Of a DNA stretch of 64,000 nucleotides, positions 9,606 to 18,534 are shown one piece after another. Numbering within the stretch: position 1 is the first letter of the stretch; every line of letters starts with the position of its first letter. The stretch covers positions 1 to 64,000 of the forward strand of contig NZ_WOEY01000044.1 in the NCBI RefSeq assembly GCF_013177695.1, read 5' to 3'. The notes beneath the pieces are model-generated. The model searched no databases. It had not been told where the DNA came from and was given only the letters and a program-made list of their open reading frames with translations. The translations under genes were made by a program, and so were the position numbers. This DNA comes from Paraburkholderia solitsugae (lineage in GTDB: Bacteria > Pseudomonadota > Gammaproteobacteria > Burkholderiales > Burkholderiaceae).

Positions 9606-10250
9606 ATGAAGCTATACAACTACTTCCGCAGCACATCCTCATATCGCGTGCGAATCGCGTGCAACCTGAAGGGATTGCCCTATGAATATATGCCGGTCCA
9701 TCTCAACCGGAATGGCGGCGAACAGTTTGCGGCAGATTTTTCGTCGCTCAATCCGCAGCAACTGGTACCCCTGCTAATCGATGGCACATCGCTGATCTCA
9801 CAATCACTGGCGATCATCGAATACCTGGAGGAGTGCTATCCGGATGTTGCGTTGTTACCCGCGGCGAGCATTGACAGGGTCCGGGTGCGACAACTTTCGC
9901 AATACATCGCTTGCGAAATGCATCCGCTGAACAATCTTCGTGTCCTGAAGTACCTGACGGGGCCGCTTCAACTGTCCATCGAGCAGAAGCAGGCATGGAC
10001 TGTCCATTGGCTCAGGACAGGGCTCGAAGCGCTCGAGCGCGAACTCGATGGTAGCGCTACGCGTGGAAAATTCTGCTTCGGCAGTACGCCCACAATGGCA
10101 GACTGCTGCCTGGTACCGCAGTTGTATAGCGCACGACGCTTCGGCGTCGACGTTGATGCCTATCCTGCGTTACGGGCGATTGACGCTGAATGTCAAAGGC
10201 TTGATGCGTTCCAGGCGGCGCATCCGGACCGGCAACCCGATGCGGAGTAA
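9606..10250 (+). CDS. maiA: Zeta-class GST: maleylacetoacetate/maleylpyruvate isomerase
   Basis: A 214-residue glutathione S-transferase of the zeta type. The N-terminal signature MKLYNYFRSTSSYRVRIACNLKGL carries the catalytic serines at about residues 11-12, and QSLAIIEYLEE lies in the glutathione site. These enzymes isomerise maleylacetoacetate or, in gentisate pathways, maleylpyruvate to the fumaryl form. A gentisate dioxygenase and a fumarylpyruvate hydrolase are encoded 7-8 kb away without another isomerase, so the maleylpyruvate role (NagL-like) is plausible. It lies outside that operon and is divergent from an AraC regulator, so a homogentisate role cannot be excluded. Confidence 0.85.
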   Translation: MKLYNYFRSTSSYRVRIACNLKGLPYEYMPVHLNRNGGEQFAADFSSLNPQQLVPLLIDGTSLISQSLAIIEYLEECYPDVALLPAASIDRVRVRQLSQYIACEMHPLNNLRVLKYLTGPLQLSIEQKQAWTVHWLRTGLEALERELDGSATRGKFCFGSTPTMADCCLVPQLYSARRFGVDVDAYPALRAIDAECQRLDAFQAAHPDRQPDAE

Positions 10251-10472
10251 GCGCTGCGTCCGCCTGTGATCAGTGACTGGCCTGCGCAGCGCGGGTCAGC
10301 GATTGAGGTCTGGTGCATATCTGGAAGGGAATGCAAAGTCAATTTTCCCTGCGTGCTGGCGAAGCGGGCGACGCTTGCCTGGCATCGAAGCGCGGCCCCC
10401 GCAGTCGTTGCAGCTTTTCGCGTTCTGTTGGAAGTGGCATACTATTATGATGATAACTGCCCCATTCAGATC

Positions 10473-11417
10473 ATGAATAAGCAGTCGCTTGATTTGAATC
10501 TACTTCGTGTCTTTCGCGCAGTATGGGAGCGGCGTAATGTCTCACGTGCCGCAGAGGACCTGGGCGTATCCCAGCCGACGGTGAGCCATGCTCTGCGAGA
10601 AATTCGTGAGCATTTCAACGATCGCATCTTTGTACGAGTACCTGGCGGGGTTATGCCGACTCCGCTGGCGGAAATCATCGCGCGTCGCATCAGTCAGGCG
10701 CTTGCGCTACTCGAACAGGGGCTAGACATCCGCGGCGATTTTGACCCTTCGTCAAGTCGTCGAGAATTTACAATCATCATGACCGACGTTGCAGAAGCCA
10801 TCATCCTGCCGCGCATCATCGGTGTTTGCCGGGAGAGCGCGCCCGCCGTTTCGTTTCGCGCGATACAGTTGCCCACGGAATCGGTCGTGGCCGCATTGCG
10901 CGATGGGGGCGCGGACATCGCGATTGGTTTCAATCCTGCACTGCGCGCCAGCCTTCTTCGCAAATCCCTCTTCCGAAGCGAGTACGTCTGCATCGCAAGT
11001 TCGACTCATCCACGAATCAAGAATGTGCTCCGTTCCGAAGACTTCATGAATGAGCGCCATGCAGTCGCGCAATCCCAGGGAACCGGACATCACGCGGTGG
11101 AAGCGGCGTTGCAGCGGATGGGCTTGCTCGACTCCATTGGCGCTCGTGTCCCCCACTTCATGTCGCTGCCGACCATCGTGGCAGCAAGTGACATGATTGC
11201 GACCATCCCGCAACCATTGGCAGAACTGATGCTGCCCGTTGCCCCGGTGAGAATTTATTCGGTTCCCATTCGATTGCCCAAACTCTTGATCGAGCAGTTC
11301 TGGCACGAACGTTATCACGACGACGCCGCGTCTCGCTGGCTGAGAAATCTTCTTCCCCGCGCCATGCAACAGGTGTTTGCGAGTGGACCGCCAGGCTTTC
11401 GTCGCGAGGCCGACTAG
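10473..11417 (+). CDS. LysR-type transcriptional regulator (NahR/NodD-like subgroup)
   Basis: A 314-residue LysR protein. The winged helix is at residues 6-65 (LDLNLLRVFRAVWERRNVSRAAEDLGVSQPTVSHALREIREHF, shown as separate pieces in the protein: DLNLLRVFRAVWERR, then VSRAAEDLGVSQPTVSHAL). A periplasmic-binding-like effector domain follows, with the subgroup block FHRAQLPTES-type RAIQLPTESVVAALRDGGAD and the C-terminal FWHERYHDD. The start at 10473 aligns with the family; an in-frame GTG 69 codons upstream adds unsupported sequence. It sits just before the dienelactone hydrolase/cupin operon on the same strand, which makes it a candidate regulator of that operon. Effector unknown. Confidence 0.85.
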   Translation: MNKQSLDLNLLRVFRAVWERRNVSRAAEDLGVSQPTVSHALREIREHFNDRIFVRVPGGVMPTPLAEIIARRISQALALLEQGLDIRGDFDPSSSRREFTIIMTDVAEAIILPRIIGVCRESAPAVSFRAIQLPTESVVAALRDGGADIAIGFNPALRASLLRKSLFRSEYVCIASSTHPRIKNVLRSEDFMNERHAVAQSQGTGHHAVEAALQRMGLLDSIGARVPHFMSLPTIVAASDMIATIPQPLAELMLPVAPVRIYSVPIRLPKLLIEQFWHERYHDDAASRWLRNLLPRAMQQVFASGPPGFRREAD

Positions 11418-11935
11418 CTGGCAGTCCGACTGATCGTACGCAGTTCCCGAGTGCGCGCTCCGGTGTGCGCCACGGCGATTGAACGATAGGGATATGGTAT
11501 CCGGACGACTCTACATTTTTTCGCTTAAATACTAAGTATTGCGAAGTATTGCATTGGCCAAACTATGCATGCCGAATGTTGAAAGGCTTCGCAACTGCGG
11601 CCTCCGTGCCTGCCTGCTGAAAACCCACGAAATGCTGTTCGATGCGCATCACCACGCGTTCAGCGCGTGAGGCGATGTTCCACGCCGCGGCATATACGAC
11701 AACATGAATACGCACAGGGCGGGCCGTGCGATCGTCGTACCGGATCGTTTTTCCAATCCTATCGGATCCTTGTGGTGTGTACCTGCCGCAGTGAAATGAT
11801 GAACGCCGCAGTATCGGTTCTAAAGACGTCGAACGATTATTCGGCTTGCAAATAGTGAGAACAAAACTATCGGCATTGCGCCACCAGACTGCTGCGATGA
11901 CACTTCAGGTTAACGAAATAAGGATAGGTATCTCC
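11418..11935. promoter_or_regulatory. Long leader/promoter region with operator-like repeats
   Basis: No gene is supported in this gap of about 520 bp before the dienelactone hydrolase operon. At 11528-11540 there is a palindrome with arms ATACT and AGTAT around a single A. It overlaps two direct copies of AAGTATTGC, at 11534-11542 and 11544-11552 (10-bp period). The LysR gene immediately upstream makes a LysR-type operator plausible. The sequence TATTGCATT at 11547-11555 also occurs at 15678-15686, in the promoter of the salicylate hydroxylase operon. Confidence 0.45.
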
Positions 11936-12679
11936 ATGAACAGCAGCGATATTGAGCAGCTCTCGTTTCCAGGTGGCGCATCGTGCCGCCTTCTGCGGCC
12001 AGTCCATGGCACGCAGGCTATACCGGCGCTCGTTGTGATGCTAGCGGCAATCGCCGGCGTCAACGACTACGTCATCACCCGGGCGAGAAATCTGTGCGCA
12101 GACGGCTACACCGTCGCGGTGCTCGACTACTTTGGACGGGAAGGCGCGGTCCCGGACATTTCCACGCCGAAGCTGATTGGCGAGGCTGTTGCCGCGCTGG
12201 ACGATCGGCGTGTGCTCGCGGATCTGGAAGAAATCCTGGCGTGGGCGCGTAACGCGGGCTTCCCGCTTTCGAAAGTGGGCCTGCTCGGTTTTTGCATCGG
12301 CGGAACTTATGCCGCGCTGGCGAGTGCGCAACATGCGGTCGGTTGCGCGGTCGACTACTACGGTCAGCTTAACTATGCATCGCGTACCGAGCGCAAGCCC
12401 ATGGCACCGGTTGATGTCGCCGAGTCCCTGAAGGCGCCGTTGCTGTGCCACTACGGCGACTGGGACCGCCTGGTCAGCCGTGAGGAAATTGACGGATTTA
12501 CTAGCCGGCTGCGCACGGCGCAGAAGCCATACGAGCTTTTCATCTACGGCGGCGCGCCACACGCGTTCGACGAGTGGTTCCGGCCAGCGGTTTTTCGGCC
12601 GGCTGCGTCGAACGCGGCCTGGCAGCGCACGCGAACTTTCCTGAATTGGCATCTGCGCGGACACGTCGGCGCGCACTAA
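11936..12679 (+). CDS. Dienelactone hydrolase family protein
   Basis: A 247-residue alpha/beta hydrolase of the DLH family. The nucleophile is C120 in GFCIGG and the histidine is H209 in GGAPHAFDEW. D177 in YGDWDRLV fits the third member of the triad. DLH enzymes open lactone rings, for example dienelactone to maleylacetate. It is the first gene of an operon with two ring-cleavage-type cupins; the first starts 33 bp downstream. A maleylacetate reductase is encoded 8 kb further on. It could therefore hydrolyse a lactone formed after cleavage of a substituted (halo)salicylate. That role is inference. Confidence 0.85.
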   Translation: MNSSDIEQLSFPGGASCRLLRPVHGTQAIPALVVMLAAIAGVNDYVITRARNLCADGYTVAVLDYFGREGAVPDISTPKLIGEAVAALDDRRVLADLEEILAWARNAGFPLSKVGLLGFCIGGTYAALASAQHAVGCAVDYYGQLNYASRTERKPMAPVDVAESLKAPLLCHYGDWDRLVSREEIDGFTSRLRTAQKPYELFIYGGAPHAFDEWFRPAVFRPAASNAAWQRTRTFLNWHLRGHVGAH

Positions 12680-12712
12680 CCAATAACGTTCATTCTATTT
12701 AAGGAGACAAGT

Positions 12713-13291
12713 ATGAGCGAGGACAACGCAGTCAAACACGAAACGTCGCCGGTGACGGAAGTCGTCGACCGGACCGAGTGGGCCCAGATGATGACGGACG
12801 ACGAGTACTATCCGTTCCTCATCAAGAAGAACCTGCGTCCCGCCATCTGGCGCTGGCAGGATGTGGTGGGGCGGCTAGAGGTGGTGATGAAAGACCCGCT
12901 GCGCAACGCGGATCGCCGCTTCATTGCGCTGGTCCATGGCGATACCGGCGAAGCGGGTGGCGTGTTCCCGTCCATCTTTCTAGGCATTCAGGCGATCAAC
13001 CCGGGCGAGCACATCGTCGCGCACCGTCACAACTCGTACGCGCTGTACCACATCATGCAGGGCGAAGGTTACTCTGTCCTGGACGGTAAGCGTTTTGACT
13101 GGAAGCGCGGCGACACGTTCGCCTGCCCGCCGATGGCCAGCCACGAGCACATCAACACCGGCACTGAGCCCGCGATCCAATACGTGATCCAGGACATGCC
13201 CGCACGCGCAATGGAACGGAACCTGATCTGGGAAGAGCCGATGGGCCACGTCTTCCACGCGGTGGAGGGAAATCGCCCGCATCAGCCGTGA
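12713..13291 (+). CDS. Single-domain cupin related to gentisate 1,2-dioxygenase
   Basis: A 192-residue protein with one cupin fold. Likely metal ligands are H104 and H106 in IVAHRHNSYALYH and H144/H146 in PPMASHEHINTG. It resembles one half of the two-cupin gentisate/1-hydroxy-2-naphthoate dioxygenases, which are about 350 residues, so it is either a half-size oxygenase or a non-catalytic partner. Its ribosome-binding site is AAGGAG. It follows the DLH gene by 33 bp and precedes a full-length two-cupin oxygenase, from which it is separated by a strong hairpin. Reaction not assigned. Confidence 0.75.
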   Translation: MSEDNAVKHETSPVTEVVDRTEWAQMMTDDEYYPFLIKKNLRPAIWRWQDVVGRLEVVMKDPLRNADRRFIALVHGDTGEAGGVFPSIFLGIQAINPGEHIVAHRHNSYALYHIMQGEGYSVLDGKRFDWKRGDTFACPPMASHEHINTGTEPAIQYVIQDMPARAMERNLIWEEPMGHVFHAVEGNRPHQP

Positions 13292-13293
13292 CG

Positions 13294-13321
13294 TGATGGC
13301 ACCTCTTTGGAGGTGCCATCA
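13294..13321 (+). terminator. Perfect 12-bp hairpin within the cupin operon
   Basis: The arms TGATGGCACCTC and GAGGTGCCATCA enclose a TTTG loop, directly after the stop codon of the small cupin gene. No T-run follows, so it is not a canonical intrinsic terminator. It may partly terminate transcription or protect the upstream mRNA, which would make the two cupin genes differ in expression. Confidence 0.6.
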
Positions 13322-13501
13322 GACTGCTGACGAACCCCACGGACCGCATTGACGCCGGGTACGCTCAGCCCGGCGATTGCAGTGCAACCTTTTGCGCATC
13401 CTTCACCGTAGAGTTCGCGTAGCTGGGCCGGCGTTATTTTTTTCCCGGAAACCGAAAGCGTGTGCTGTGCGATAGGAAACGAACCCAAAAAAGAGACGGA
13501 G

Positions 13502-14605
13502 ATGACCATGGAACTTGATCACGCTGGCGCGCGCGCCCAACTCTCGAGCGATGCATCCGCGCTCAATCTGGTGGAGTTCTGGGAACAGCGTATGGAGATC
13601 GAAATTGAGGAACCGCGGCTGAGAGCGGTGCCATATCACTGGAAGTGGTCCGACATCCAGCCGCGGCTCGCGATGGCCGCCAAGACTGTGCCAATCGAGG
13701 AGTGCGAGCGGCGGGCGCTGGTGTTCTCCAATCCCGGGCTGTCTGGCAAGCCCTACATCACGCAGACGATATTTGCGGCCTATTCGCTGTACAACCCGGG
13801 GGAACAGGCGCCGGTCCATCGTCACACGCCGAATGCGAGCCGCTTCGTGCTGGAAGGCAATGGCGGGTTTACCGTGGTGAATGGCGAGAAGATCCAGATG
13901 TCGCGCGGAGATCTCGTGCTGACGCCCAACGGCTGCTGGCACGATCACGGAAACGAAGGGACGGAACCGGTTATCTGGGTTGACGTTCTCGATGTTCCGC
14001 TAGCCGAGTCGCTCAATGCAACGATGTTCGAGTTCGACTACGTCGAAGATGAGCAGCGCAGGACGATCCAGTCTATCGCCGCACCGTCGGGGCATTCCAC
14101 GAATCTGTACTCGCGCGGGGGGCTTACACCGACCTTCGTTGATCACCGCAGGGGCCGCGTCGATCACTCCCCGATGTTCGTCTATCGATGGAAGGACACG
14201 CGGGCAGCGCTTGACGCCATGTCCAGTCTGCCTGGCAGTCCATATGACGCGATTACGGTCGAATACACAAACCCGGTTAGCGGCGGGCCTGTGATGCAAA
14301 CCATGTCTTATAAAAGCACGTTACTGCGCGCAGGCGAACGGACGTTGCCACAAAGGCGCACCTCGTCCTCAGTGTTCGTCGTGTTGGAAGGCACCGGAAA
14401 AATAGAAATCAACGGGAAAACATTCGAGTGGAAACCCAACGATGTCTTCTGCGCGCCCCCGTGGTCGTGGTATCAGCTTGAGTCGACCGGCGGCGAGGCG
14501 GTGCTCTATTCGGTGACTGACGAGCCCGCCCTCAAGAAACTCGGCTTTATGCGCAAACAGGCGCGTAACGACGACGGAACCATTTTTGAATTGGAGGCAG
14601 CATGA
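13502..14605 (+). CDS. Two-cupin ring-cleavage dioxygenase (gentisate/salicylate 1,2-dioxygenase family)
   Basis: A 367-residue protein of the gentisate 1,2-dioxygenase family. The N-terminal cupin carries H106 and H108 (APVHRHTPNASRF) and H147/H149 (GCWHDHGNEG), the expected Fe(II) ligands. The C-terminal cupin (SSVFVVLEGTGKIEINGKTF) has the fold but lacks an HxH motif, as is usual in the family. The family includes enzymes that cleave gentisate, salicylate, 5-nitrosalicylate or 1-hydroxy-2-naphthoate. A second paralogue in the hydroxylase operon looks like the true gentisate enzyme, so this one may have a different substrate (inference). GACGGAG precedes the ATG. Confidence 0.85.
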   Translation: MTMELDHAGARAQLSSDASALNLVEFWEQRMEIEIEEPRLRAVPYHWKWSDIQPRLAMAAKTVPIEECERRALVFSNPGLSGKPYITQTIFAAYSLYNPGEQAPVHRHTPNASRFVLEGNGGFTVVNGEKIQMSRGDLVLTPNGCWHDHGNEGTEPVIWVDVLDVPLAESLNATMFEFDYVEDEQRRTIQSIAAPSGHSTNLYSRGGLTPTFVDHRRGRVDHSPMFVYRWKDTRAALDAMSSLPGSPYDAITVEYTNPVSGGPVMQTMSYKSTLLRAGERTLPQRRTSSSVFVVLEGTGKIEINGKTFEWKPNDVFCAPPWSWYQLESTGGEAVLYSVTDEPALKKLGFMRKQARNDDGTIFELEAA

Positions 14606-14726
14606 CCTCAGCACAATTCCCGTCCGGTTGGCAGACGGTTTCTCAGCAAGAAAACATCGAAGCGTTTTGCGTGGGTCTCGCCCAAGGCGAGAGCGATGCG
14701 CCGCGCGGCACCATTCTGCTGCTTCC
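14602..14726 (+). pseudogene. Truncated 5' end of a gene coupled to the cupin oxygenase
   Basis: An ATG at 14602 overlaps the TGA of the oxygenase (ATGA), the usual arrangement for a translationally coupled operon gene. About 40 protein-like codons follow (MTSAQFPSGWQTVSQQENIE and a short further stretch) before the frame runs into the 3' end of the opposing LysR gene, where it stops looking like protein. I read it as the stump of a third operon gene whose remainder was replaced when the LysR-hydroxylase block joined here. Too little is left to name the product. Confidence 0.35.
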
Positions 14727-15641
14727 TCACCCACGCCCGGCATCCGAGAACGTATCGGCAATCAGATTGCGAAACCATTGGTTGCCCGGCTCCTTGTGGA
14801 CTTTCGCATGCCAGAAGATGTTGATGCCGATCTTTGGCAATTCGACTGGATGCTTGACGTACGCGAGCTTGAATGGCACGAGACACTCCATTGCGTAACG
14901 CTCCGGAACCGTGGCGATCATATCCGTATTCGAAAGGATATGCCCGACAGCGACAAAATGTGGCACGGTAAGCCGGACGTTTCTGCGAATGCCTTTTCGC
15001 TCGATTATTTCGTCCGCTTTCGCATGCCCGGTTCCCGGGGAAACGACAACGACGTGGTCGGCTTCGGTGAATTGTTTGAGGGAAATCTTTTTCCCCTGAA
15101 GCGGATGACCCTGGCGAAACATGCATACATAAGCCTGCTGGAACAGGCTGCGCTGCAAGAATCCAGCCTTCAGTTGCGGCAGCAAACCCATTGCAAGATC
15201 GATCTGTCCTGCTTCCATCGCGTCCCTTAGATTCACCGCGGTGTTGCGCAGCGTGCTCACGGAGACATGGGGGGCAACGTGCGCCAGCTTGTCCATTAGC
15301 TTGGGTAAAAAATAGATTTCCCCCACATCGACCATGCCGATGGTGAATCTTCGTGTGCTCGTAGCGGGGGAGAACTCGGTTTGCTGGTTCAACGAGCTTC
15401 GAATCATGCTTAACGCGGAGCTGATTGGCTCTGCAAGCTGACTTGCGTAGAGGGTCGGTTCCATCCCCTTCGATGTGCGAATGAAAAGCTCATCCTGAAG
15501 AAGTTTGCGTAACCGGCTAAGCGCGTTGCTCACGGACGGCTGCGTCAAACCAAGCTTGTCAGCCACCTTGGCTACACGACGTTCGATGAGCAGTTCGTTG
15601 AAAACGACCAGCAGGTTCAGGTCAATGTCGTTCAGTTCCAT
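14727..15641 (-). CDS. nagR: NahR/NagR-type LysR regulator
   Basis: A 304-residue LysR protein beginning MELNDIDLNLLVVFNELL, closely matching the start of the salicylate-responsive regulators NahR and NagR. Further matches are the HTH LGLTQPSVSNALSRLRKLLQD, the motif MVDVGEIYFLPKLMDKLAHVAP, and the C-terminal INIFWHAKVHKEP. It is divergent from the reductase of the salicylate 5-hydroxylase operon. The regulator class, orientation and enzyme set all agree on a salicylate-type inducer. An ATG four codons upstream is an alternative start; 15641 aligns best with the family. Confidence 0.9.
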   Translation of the reverse strand: MELNDIDLNLLVVFNELLIERRVAKVADKLGLTQPSVSNALSRLRKLLQDELFIRTSKGMEPTLYASQLAEPISSALSMIRSSLNQQTEFSPATSTRRFTIGMVDVGEIYFLPKLMDKLAHVAPHVSVSTLRNTAVNLRDAMEAGQIDLAMGLLPQLKAGFLQRSLFQQAYVCMFRQGHPLQGKKISLKQFTEADHVVVVSPGTGHAKADEIIERKGIRRNVRLTVPHFVAVGHILSNTDMIATVPERYAMECLVPFKLAYVKHPVELPKIGINIFWHAKVHKEPGNQWFRNLIADTFSDAGRG

Positions 15642-15669
15642 GATCTCATTCACGCGGTAAATGTTGATA

Positions 15670-15684
15670 ATTCACGATATTGCA
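15670..15684 (+). promoter_or_regulatory. Candidate NahR/NagR box in the divergent promoter
   Basis: ATTCACGATATTGCA lies between nagR and the reductase gene. From memory, NahR sites have a consensus near ATTCACGCTNCTGAT. The first seven bases match exactly and about 11 of 15 overall (counting the N). It lies 65-79 bp upstream of the reductase start codon. Confidence 0.45.
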
Positions 15685-15748
15685 TTTACGAATGTTAGAG
15701 CCGTTCATAGAATTGGTCCATGAAAGATTTTCGAGTAGAGCAAATCTC

Positions 15749-16738
15749 ATGAATCTAGTTGTCCGTCCGCTCAATCGCACGCTGGCTGTATCGCCGGGCG
15801 CCAATCTGCTGGAGGTGCTGCGCGAGCACAACGTGCCGATTTCGTATAGCTGCACGGCTGGCCGATGTGGCACGTGCCGCTGTAAGGTCACCCGCGGCCA
15901 CCTTCTCGAGTCGCGCTCAGAGAGACAGACCACCCGCGTAAAAGAGGGCCAATACGCGCTGGCCTGCATGAGCGCATTGACGGAAAGCTGCGAGATCGAG
16001 GTGCCGGAACCGGATGAAGTCGTCATTCATCCAGCGAGGGTGCTGAAAGCCACTGTCGTGGCGATCGAGGACATGACGCACGACATCAAGCGGATCGTGC
16101 TTCGACCCGCCAAGCCGTTGTCGTTCTCACCCGGGCAATACGCGCAAGTCCAGTTCACGCCGAACCACATCCGACCGTACTCGATGGCAGGTCTTACGTC
16201 AGACGAAGAACTGGAATTCCACGTGCGTCTGGTTCCTGGTGGCCGAGTATCGGGCTACATCAGCGCTGAGCTCGCCGTCGGTCATTCGGTGCGCGTGAGC
16301 GGACCGCTCGGCACGGCATATCTACGCGAAAAACATACCGGGCCGATGCTGTGCGTCGCGGGCGGGACCGGTCTCGCACCGATCTTGTCAATCGTTCGCG
16401 GCGCCGTGCGGGCTGGCATGGCCAATCCCGTTCATCTGTACTTCGGCGTGAGGTCCCCACTTGATGTCTATGGGGAGAACTGGCTGGAGGACCTGGCGCG
16501 TGAGCATCCGAACCTGTCGGTTCAGGTGATCCCGGCCTCGGATACGACGGGACGGTCCGCGCGTACCGGCCTCGTCACCGATGTCATAGCCAGTGATTGG
16601 GGCGACAGCCTGAAAGACTTTCGCGCCTACCTCTGCGGCTCGCCTCCGATGGTTGAGGCGGCCTCATCTCTTCTTAAACAGCGCGGGATACCGCTTGAGC
16701 ATATCTACGCCGACGCCTTTTACGCGAGCGGCCGGTAA
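15749..16738 (+). CDS. nagAa: Ferredoxin reductase of the salicylate 5-hydroxylase system
   Basis: A 329-residue NagAa-type reductase. The N-terminal plant-type [2Fe-2S] domain uses C35, C40 and C43 ([12 protein letters not shown]) and C73 (ALACMSAL). A flavin-binding motif RPYSMAG and an NAD-binding GGTGLAP block follow, with C-terminal [13 protein letters not shown]. It passes electrons from NAD(P)H to the Rieske ferredoxin encoded at 20269. The start at 15749 ([12 protein letters not shown]) matches the family; the open frame runs further upstream without support. It is the first gene of the operon opposite nagR. Confidence 0.92.
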   Translation: MNLVVRPLNRTLAVSPGANLLEVLREHNVPISYSCTAGRCGTCRCKVTRGHLLESRSERQTTRVKEGQYALACMSALTESCEIEVPEPDEVVIHPARVLKATVVAIEDMTHDIKRIVLRPAKPLSFSPGQYAQVQFTPNHIRPYSMAGLTSDEELEFHVRLVPGGRVSGYISAELAVGHSVRVSGPLGTAYLREKHTGPMLCVAGGTGLAPILSIVRGAVRAGMANPVHLYFGVRSPLDVYGENWLEDLAREHPNLSVQVIPASDTTGRSARTGLVTDVIASDWGDSLKDFRAYLCGSPPMVEAASSLLKQRGIPLEHIYADAFYASGR

Positions 16739-16754
16739 ATAGGAGACAACCACT

Positions 16755-17801
16755 ATGCAAAGTCACACCGTTGAACCAGAGCAAGCGCAGGCGAGGCGCG
16801 AGTACTACGACCGCATCAGTCAACAGAACCTGACTCCGTTGTGGGAAGTGCTTGGCCGGCTGGTCACGCCGACGCCGGCCTCTCCCGCCGTAGCGGCCCT
16901 GTGGCGCTACGCGGAGATTCGCGAGCCCCTCATGGAAGCAGGGCGCCTCATCACGGCAGCCGAGGCTGAACGCCGCGTACTGGTCCTGGAGAACCCGGCG
17001 CTGCGTGGGCGTTCGGCCATCACGCAAACCCTGTATGCGGGCCTGCAACTGGTCTTGCCCGGCGAGGTGGCGGCCGCGCACCGCCACACGCAGTCGGCGC
17101 TGAGGCTTCTGCTTGAGGGCGATGCCGCTTATACGGCGGTCGATGGAGAGCGCACCACGATGCGCCGAGGGGACTTCATCCTTACCCCTTCCTGGACATG
17201 GCACGACCACGGAAATCCTGGCACTCAACCGGCCATTTGGCTCGATGGGCTCGACGTGCCCCTGGTGCAATTCCTTGATGCCAGCTTTTCGGAGCGGTCG
17301 AGCGTGGCTACCCAACTGCCCGTCAGGCCGGAAGGGGACAGCTTGAAGCGATACGGCGCGAACATGCTGCCTGTCGACCACAAAGTCACCGGCGTCTCAC
17401 CGAGCCCTGTGTTCGTCTATCCCTACGAACGTACCAGGGAATCGCTGCTAGGGATTGCTCAAGGGGAACCGGACAAACATCTCGGCTTCAAGCTGCGTTA
17501 TGTGAACCCTGCCACCGGCGGATCACCGATGCCGACGATCGGGGCCTATGCGCAGAGGCTCCCCCGCGGTTTCGAGACCCGGGCTTACCGATGCACGGAC
17601 GGTGCCGTCTACGTCTGTCTGGAAGGTTCCGGTCACGCGGAAATTAACGGGACCACGCACAGCTTTGGCCCCAATGACATCTTTATCGTTCCTTCCTGGA
17701 ATGAGCTGCGCATCCATGCAACAACAGACACGCACCTGTTCAGTTTCAGCGATCGTCCGGTCCATCAAGCGCTCGGCCTTTGGCGCGAGTCGCGGGAGTA
17801 A
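16755..17801 (+). CDS. nagI: Gentisate 1,2-dioxygenase
   Basis: A 348-residue two-cupin oxygenase. The N-terminus has the characteristic YYDRISQQNLTPLWEVLGRL of true gentisate dioxygenases, and the iron ligands are H109 and H111 (AAHRHTQSALR) with H150 (WTWHDHGN). It opens the ring of gentisate (2,5-dihydroxybenzoate) to give maleylpyruvate. It lies 17 bp after the reductase and is followed 4 bp later by the fumarylpyruvate hydrolase. Compared with the paralogue at 13502, this copy has the better family-specific N-terminus and the better context for the gentisate step. Confidence 0.92.
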   Translation: MQSHTVEPEQAQARREYYDRISQQNLTPLWEVLGRLVTPTPASPAVAALWRYAEIREPLMEAGRLITAAEAERRVLVLENPALRGRSAITQTLYAGLQLVLPGEVAAAHRHTQSALRLLLEGDAAYTAVDGERTTMRRGDFILTPSWTWHDHGNPGTQPAIWLDGLDVPLVQFLDASFSERSSVATQLPVRPEGDSLKRYGANMLPVDHKVTGVSPSPVFVYPYERTRESLLGIAQGEPDKHLGFKLRYVNPATGGSPMPTIGAYAQRLPRGFETRAYRCTDGAVYVCLEGSGHAEINGTTHSFGPNDIFIVPSWNELRIHATTDTHLFSFSDRPVHQALGLWRESRE

Positions 17802-17805
17802 AGAA

Positions 17806-18534
17806 ATGACAAACCACATTGAATTCGCAGTTTCACCTTCACCCGTTTACTTGCTGACCGTACAGGGAAGCGAGAAGCGTTTTCCGGTCAATCGCATCTT
17901 TTGCGTCGGACGTAACTATGCGGCCCACGCGCGCGAGATGGGCAAGGATCCGGACCGGGATCCGCCGTTCTTCTTCATGAAGCCGGCCAGCGCCATCGTG
18001 GACGCCTCGGCTCCCGTGTCGGTTCCCTATCCGTCGATGACCTCGAACTACCAGTACGAGATCGAACTTGTGGTTGCGATTGGCAAGGGCGGCTTTGAAA
18101 TTCCGGCGAGCGACGCGCTCGATCACGTGTTCGGTTACGCCGTTGGACTGGACATGACGCGTCGTGACCTGCAGCTTGCGGCTCGCGACGCAGGCCGGCC
18201 ATGGGAGTTTGGAAAGAGCTTCAGTGAGTCGGCTCCGATTGGGGCTTTGCACCGCGTCGAGGAAACCGGGCATGTGAAATCGGCGGCGATTGAGTTGACG
18301 GTCAACGGTGCGACCAAGCAGGCATCCGATGTGGCAAAGCTCATCTGGTCGACCGCAGAGTGCATCGCGCACCTGTCGCTCTACGAAACGCTGCGCCCTG
18401 GCGATGTGATCATGACGGGAACACCGGAAGGCGTCGGTCCCGTGGTGGCTGGAGATGTGATGCGCGGCCGCATCGATGGACTCTCGGAAGTAACCGTGAC
18501 CGTGATCCAGCAGACGATGGAGGTAACGCCATGA
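17806..18534 (+). CDS. nagK: Fumarylpyruvate hydrolase (FAH family)
   Basis: A 242-residue protein of the fumarylacetoacetase superfamily. Motifs include RIFCVGRNYAAHAREMG, metal-ligand glutamates at about E85/E87 in YQYEIELVVAIG, VGLDMTRRDLQ and the C-terminal GTPEGVGPV. NagK-type enzymes split fumarylpyruvate into fumarate and pyruvate, the last step of the gentisate route. The ATG lies 4 bp after the dioxygenase stop. Its own stop overlaps the start of the Rieske large subunit, so the genes are probably translationally coupled. Confidence 0.92.
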   Translation: MTNHIEFAVSPSPVYLLTVQGSEKRFPVNRIFCVGRNYAAHAREMGKDPDRDPPFFFMKPASAIVDASAPVSVPYPSMTSNYQYEIELVVAIGKGGFEIPASDALDHVFGYAVGLDMTRRDLQLAARDAGRPWEFGKSFSESAPIGALHRVEETGHVKSAAIELTVNGATKQASDVAKLIWSTAECIAHLSLYETLRPGDVIMTGTPEGVGPVVAGDVMRGRIDGLSEVTVTVIQQTMEVTP

